DNA of 64,000 nt from Epiperipatus broadwayi (taxonomy: Eukaryota > Onychophora > Udeonychophora > Euonychophora > Peripatidae): contig JAQFVV010000014.1 of the NCBI GenBank assembly GCA_028023455.1, positions 3,663,336-3,727,335 on the forward strand, in the 5' to 3' direction. How positions within the stretch are numbered: the stretch's first letter is position 1; every line of letters begins with the position of its first letter. The position numbers and the translations under genes were made by a program. Positions 58,501 through 64,000 of the stretch are shown piece by piece. The notes under the pieces were generated by a model. It did not search any database. It worked only from the letters and a program-made list of their open reading frames with translations, and was not told the origin of the DNA.

Positions 58501-60095
58501 CTACAAATCTAAAAGGATATTTTATAGAGTTAAAGCCACGGATGTCATTGGAATCATTTTTCAATCCATAAAAGTTGAAAGCTATCTCTGTAGAGGAGGT
58601 AGGGAATTTATCTATATTTATCATGCTCTGCTGCAAGCATTCTTTAAAATTTTAACTTGATTAACTAAAATTACCACTCTTAATTTTAATCATACAATGC
58701 AATCTCATTTGCTAATTCAGCAGTATCAGCAACCTTTGTTGATTTTTTTTATCATCTAATAGTTATTTTTCCAATATAAATCATGTACCGAAGCATATAC
58801 TTGTATTTTTAAAAATATATTTTGCAAATATTCTGCATAAATTTTCACTGAAAAAAAATATTTTTTTTTCATAATATTTTAATTCTTATTTCATCTCACT
58901 TTCTGCCATTAGTATGCAAACAGACTGTCTATTTAAAAATGGTTCAATTTAAAGTCATTTATAATTGCAAGACTATAAGAATTGAACTCAAATAAAAGCA
59001 GTTAGCCAGTTCTTTTGACAGTCTGATATTTAACAAAATAATGAATAAACATTTTATTTATCTAGCAACACGCATTTAATTTGTTCAGCATATCAATTAA
59101 AAAAATTAACATCAATATATATATATAAAACAAACAAAAGAAAAACCTACTTAGTATTACATTTTTTTAAACCTGTTAATGTACCTATGAAAACATTTAG
59201 ATTTTTTGTTGTTGTTGTAATTGTGAAATGACTTTTTGAAAATCAATATTTCAAAATGGGTCAAAGATTAGTGACACTATTTATGACCTAAACTATTCTA
59301 CAGCTAATTTATAATGCTTTATTTAAAACAATCATAATAAAATATTTAATTTGTTATCTCATTAAAGTAATCCGTTAATAAAATAGTTTATAGCTTAGAA
59401 TTTTAGAAGAAATTTGAAAATAGAAAATAACAGAGCTAGGATCTGATTTATGAATCTTAACTACCGAGTCTGTCATTCTATTAAAGCAACAAGCAAAAAA
59501 GAGCATCAAAGTAATGAAGTATAGTTAGTATATTTTTATATATTAAATTGTCTGTTGTAAGCAGATTTTTTGACTTCAAAAAGCACTATGGTATGAAATC
59601 CTGTAATCAACCAATAAGTCAAAGTTTAATAAAATTTATTAAATTATTAAAGCTTCTACTGTTCAAGATTCATTATATATATATATTTTTAAAAAATTCA
59701 TTTTAATAAAAAAAAAATTTGCTCTCCTTTACTAAAAATCACTGTGATTCCACATGTTAAAAATTTGAAATTCACACAACATATTTGAAATGAATGAATA
59801 TAAAATCAATATAAGTACGATTAGTTTTTCCATAAAATATTTCTTTTAGAAATATAAATATTCTATGCTGAAAAATGAAGAAAAGCGACAAGAATTTTTA
59901 CTTGATTAACTAAAAGTCTCAAGTTTTCTTTTTTTTAAAGTTAGTTATATAACTATTTTATTAAAAAAAAAAATACATCAGATAACAATTACATTTCCCA
60001 CAAATAAAAATAGAGATAAATACTTGGAAAAACTAGTAGTATATCAAAGTTTAACTTCAAAACATTTTTTTTTTTTTAGAAATTACGTTTTAAGT
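55595..60095. other. AT-rich stretch, no gene seen
   Basis: A relic of the 33-kb family lies at about 56110-56300 (CTGATGA and a GGGGATCAT block near 56164-56210). A tRNA-like degenerate stretch near 58060-58150 is too weak to call. Open frames at 56335-56856 and 58370-58660 match nothing I know. Confidence 0.35.
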
Positions 60096-60106
60096 AAATA
60101 AAGTTT

Positions 60107-60211
60107 TTTTTTTCTCATGTGTCATAAAATCAGCCGGGAAACGAACCCGCTATCCCGGGACAACTGATTGTAAAGCAGCTGTCGTGGACCTCTCGACCAC
60201 CAATGCTTGAC
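60107..60211 (-). repeat. tRNA-derived SINE, copy 5
   Basis: Reverse orientation: T-run, CATGTGTCATAAAATCAGCC, GGGAAACGAACCCGC (B-box complement), CTCTCGACCACCAATGCTTG. An 11-bp target duplication AAATAAAGTTT lies at 60096-60106 and 60212-60222. Confidence 0.88.
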
Positions 60212-60222
60212 AAATAAAGTTT

Positions 60223-60951
60223 ATTTTAAAATAATCATAAACAGCAAATAATAGCAAATCATCAGCACCCCAATAACTCATAAATATGGATTAAAAAAAT
60301 GTAAAAAATTAAATAAAAAATCCTTAAATAACTTAATATTGAGGAAGTCATTTTTACTAGCCCTTCAAATCACCAAATGGCAATTTTAATTCTTGAAGAA
60401 AAAACATTACATATATAATAATTATATATATAATATAGATTTGAATATATATTGTAACCGTTGGCTTTGCCAGTGAAGCTAGAGTCTCATCTATTTAATC
60501 TATTTAATTATAAGAATAAAAAAAGGGAAATTTTACAATAACTTAATTTTATTGCAAGCTAGCTTTATCAAAGCTTTATAATTAGATACCAATTTAATTT
60601 ATAAATTATTCCAAGTACTTTCATAAGTCCTAAACATTATTAAAACTCATTTTAATATTTTATTGTATTAATCTATACTTATTAACAGTTGAGTCATTTG
60701 CGAGTATTTTTAAAACTAGAGATGTATTTTTCTATTTGATAAGAAATTAGTACTAAAAACTGGGATTACTTTTATATAGACCTTAGTATCTTAAAGTTTA
60801 TTGTTTGAATTAAATAAATAAGAATCAGGTCTAAATCTTTAATATCTGATATTAATATTAAATTTGATTATTTATAATAGAGCATTTCTATTCAAATTAT
60901 CTATTAGTAAGAGTTTATTCATTCAAGCTAATATTATTAAAATTATTTTAT
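60223..60951. other. AT-rich stretch, no gene seen
   Basis: TA-rich run near 60410-60455; otherwise nothing recognised. Confidence 0.45.
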
Positions 60952-61400
60952 ATAATAGTAATATTAGCGATAAGCCAATGCACATGCACTTTAAAGATAA
61001 ATTATAAATGAATATTCTTAATTTTTCCAGACATGAGATATAGTATTTTAGAAAGAATGGAATGAACCCAACCCATTCTTTCAACCCAAACGTTTATGTA
61101 TGGGCAAATCTTAAGTGTGTGGAAAAGAATGACGGTTTGTAAATTGTAAAGATTTTGCAAGTGTCATTTGTTCTAACATAACAAATGTAATTTAAAGTGA
61201 TCATGTAACACTTTCACACTCTTAATTCCACATACTTAAGATTTGCCCATACATAAACGTTTGGGTTGAAAGAATGGGTGGATTCATTCCATTCTTTCTA
61301 AAATACTATATCTCGTGTCTGGAAAAATTAAGAGTATTCATTTATAATTTATATTTAAAGTGCATGTGCAATGGCTTAATCACCAATATTACTATTACAT
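60952..61400. mobile_element. Large foldback element, ~450 bp
   Basis: Inverted arms of about 160-170 bp: left from ATAATAGTAATATTAGCGAT, containing TTTATGTATGGGCAAATCTT; right the complement, ending ATATTACTATTACAT. The centre (about 61130-61220) is unpaired and has no HHR core. Arms look over 90% alike. Non-autonomous. Confidence 0.75.
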
Positions 61401-61762
61401 AAAAAACATAGTGCTATATAAAATAATATCTCATTATAAAATTATTTTAGTAAAAATAAAGCTAGATTAGTTGATTTAAAAGATAAAAAGTATTTATTAA
61501 TATTAATGAGTTGTTAATTTTCAAGTGAAATAACTTGAGTGTACATGTGTGTGAATATGCTTGGACTTATTAATTTAAATTTACACTTGTTTTCTAATGT
61601 TAAATATCATTTTAAGTATCTTTAATTTAATATTGAATTCTAGTGAACTTCTAATTTATTTATTTAATATAATCTAAAATAGTTATAAAGATTGATGTAA
61701 TATTCTTTTCAAAATAATATATTTTCTTCTGTTGTATTTTATTTTACCATAATGATTTTAAC
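61401..61762. other. AT-rich stretch, no gene seen
   Basis: Short spacer between two foldback elements; no supported feature. Confidence 0.45.
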
Positions 61763-62290
61763 CTTAACACTATGCACCTTGCATGTTTAATTTTACCATG
61801 GAAGGGACCTCTACAAATTTTAACACAAGATTACAACTCTATAAAAATAAGAGCAGCCATCTTATCTTCAAAATACTTTCTAATTATATAGGCAAATCTA
61901 AAGCATTTCGATTTGAGAGTGTGGAGCTAGTAAGTTCTTCACTAATTAAGTCCACTACTTCATTTAAAAATCAACATTCAAACCAAATCTTTTGATTCAC
62001 AGCAAGTTAATATTTAGATCTTATAATTAGAAATATTTCAAATCAATTTAAAACATTCTTATTAAGCACAGAGTCAACACAAATTTGTATATAAGGCTTT
62101 AGATTTGCCTATATAATTAAAAAGTAGGTTGAAGATAAGATGACCACTCTTATCTTTATAATGTCATAATTTTGTGTTAAGATTTGTAGAGATCCCTCTC
62201 ATGGTAAAATTAAGCACACAACATGCATAGTGTTAAGATTAAAGCCTTATATACATATTTACGTGTTGACTCTGTGCTTAATAAGAATTA
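61763..62290. mobile_element. Interleaved foldback elements
   Basis: One inverted pair joins about 61763-61890 (TTAACACTATGCACCTTGCA...) with 62117-62237. A second joins about 62055-62110 (TTATTAAGCACAGAGTCAAC...) with 62236-62290. The pairs interleave, so one probably inserted at or near the end of the other. The open frame at 61783-61995 is arm sequence, not a gene. Confidence 0.6.
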
Positions 62291-64000
62291 ATGTTCATAA
62301 TGATTTTAGTTTTTTAAATAATTATTTCAGATAGCACATGTTAATTAATACAGCTGAAAGATATGTAAAAAGTTTTATTTTTAATTCTATTCTACAGATA
62401 TAAAACTGACCTTTAAACCTTAAGGTGGGAAGATTAAAGGAAATGGTAAAAATATCTTTTTCCATCTATCAAAAGGAGTCATATGACTAGGAGTATAAAA
62501 GGTCTATACCCCCACACACACATCAAGCTTGACTACTAAACTATTGGTCCACTTATCACAAAAATTAATCATAAGTTTAAAATTTTAAATTATTTTATTT
62601 TATAGAGAAATATGTATCCTTAAGAAAATTTTAAATTCAGATACTAAGATTTAAGTGAAATCCTCCCAAATCAACATTATTTAAAAGAAAAAGCAAAATG
62701 AAAAGATTAAACAATTATACACTTGTAGTTGCTGAAGTATATCTGTTTGATAGACTGGTGTACTGAGATCTGACTTGCCCTGTTTACATAAGAATTCTTT
62801 ATTATTTTCAACCTCATATTTGCAATGAACTCCATCCCTTATATCTTAAAAATAAAATGATTGGAAACATATTTTACAATATTTATGACAGCATGTCAAT
62901 GTTTTAAAAATGCTTATTTTAATATTTAAAGGAACACTGAAAGAGCAATAAATTATCAAAGACTTTAAAATGCTTTATTTTTGATAGTATTTTGAAATAT
63001 ACTGTTTCAATATTGTTTGATAAATAGTTTTCTCTTAGATAAATTTATTTCTTTTAATAAATGAATTACTAATTCTAGTTTCATGAACTTTTTGTGTTAC
63101 ACTTAAAAATGACATTTTTATTGCTTTTCATAAGTCACTTATTACCTTTGCCGATGAGAAGAAAAAATCACTTATGTATATATACTTCAATTTTATACTT
63201 ATGACAAACTAAAAAGGTAAAAATATATTTTAAATTTACAAAATAAAGATTTTTCAGCTTACTCTTATATTGCAAAAAAGTTACCTTAATATTTTTAATG
63301 AATTATGATTAAAAATTAAATGCAATCAACTTTTAATAAAACCTACTTTATCATATACTTTATGACTATTGTTAATGCTGAAAAATATGAAGATGAAACC
63401 TGTCTCTCTCTCTCTAGAAGAGAACCTGCTTATTTTAAAAGAAATTTTGCTCCCAGACCTCTATATTTGCATATATTTTCCAGAATAAATAAATAAAAAA
63501 AATAACTTAATGCTATAGCATAAATTATTGGCATCTGACTTACTTATGTATTTAAATATTTTCATAAAATTAAATGGTCATTATTACATATTTGTTTGTG
63601 CTTATGATTTAAGAAAACCTTATGTAAAATAATTTTGAATGTTGTGCATCTATTTTAGTTGTTTTATTGCCAAAAATGGAGAAATGTTATATAGTTGAAA
63701 ACTGTGTCCTAGTGACTGATGAAATCTTCAGCGTAAAGAACATTAACACTTTAAAATTTGTTAAACTGGTTATAATTTAGAATTATAATTTTATGTATTT
63801 ATAATTTATTATTCACTTGTTTTATGTATTTTTGCTCACCATATTCTACACATTATTTATTTATGATAATATTCAGTTCACACACTACTATTTTATTAAT
63901 TCTATATAATAATTTTAATATTCTATTATTTTAAGAGATATTGCTTTGCCCTATCATGAGTGATTTACCTATTTTAGTGAATACTTATATGTAAACTATT
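62291..64000. other. AT-rich stretch, no gene seen
   Basis: Short CA run near 62510-62522 and CT run near 63402-63416; no supported gene. Confidence 0.45.

Noticed and set aside
58370-58660. 96-residue plus-strand open frame
   Set aside because: Hydrophobic, Ile/Lys-rich composition without a motif or plausible splice sites; probably chance.

Overview
The window is very AT-rich eukaryotic DNA (by eye about three quarters A+T), full of TA and CA microsatellites and interspersed repeats. It has no bacterial features and no intact long ORF. One exon of an axonemal dynein heavy chain shows that this is an animal with motile cilia or flagella. The repeat types (tRNA-derived SINEs with poly-A tails, an RT-bearing LINE, pogo/Tigger and hAT relics, an LTR element, and hammerhead-ribozyme-bearing retroelements) fit an invertebrate with a repeat-rich genome and long introns. 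I cannot name the species.

The only host coding sequence I can support is the dynein exon at 31372-31552 on the minus strand, with a good acceptor and donor. No other dynein exon was recognised, so most of the window is probably intron or flank of that gene.

The striking content is a population of self-cleaving hammerhead ribozyme (HHR) motifs. I count 24 in at least five repeat families, 19 with an intact core (CUGANGA, GAA, UH cleavage site). Family 1 is a ~408-bp unit in two arrays (13684-15860 and 24638-27962), each array having two minus-strand units followed by plus-strand units, one HHR per full unit. Family 2 is a ~260-310 bp foldback retroelement (H1) with an HHR at its centre; its five copies (5.1, 9.3, 18.0, 48.4-52.5 and 55.3 kb) have 13-15 bp target-site duplications (TSDs). 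Family 3 is a ~455-nt unit in a -,+,+ composite (32919-34390) bounded by a 17-bp TSD. Family 4 is a direct-repeat pair at 39.7-40.3 kb resembling the paired repeats of Penelope-like elements (PLEs). Family 5 is a foldback at 54.0-54.3 kb with a variant HHR core. All share a two-part stem I with an internal loop, a short stem II, and a self-complementary stem III strand, the layout reported for PLE- and retrozyme-type ribozymes. Multimers, inverted first units and long TSDs suggest RNA-mediated spread, possibly by reverse transcription of circular or multimeric RNA.

Layout: 0-5 kb poly-T tandem repeats, a diverged solo LTR and a foldback; 5-12 kb H1 copies, SINEs and a decayed Tigger transposase; 13.7-15.9 kb HHR array 1; 16-18.5 kb decayed LINE on the minus strand with an H1 copy inside; 19-24.6 kb AT-rich DNA with TA palindromes; 24.6-28 kb HHR array 2; 29.2-30.3 kb TIR element; 31.4-31.6 kb dynein exon; 32.9-34.4 kb HHR composite; 35.6-36 kb hAT relic; 39-40.3 kb PLE-like HHR pair; 48.4-52.5 kb a nested stack (LTR retrotransposon inside H1, plus a palindrome); 54-55.6 kb further HHR foldbacks and a SINE; 60-62.3 kb a SINE and large foldback elements. 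All ribozyme calls come from reading the sequence by eye; none was folded or searched computationally.
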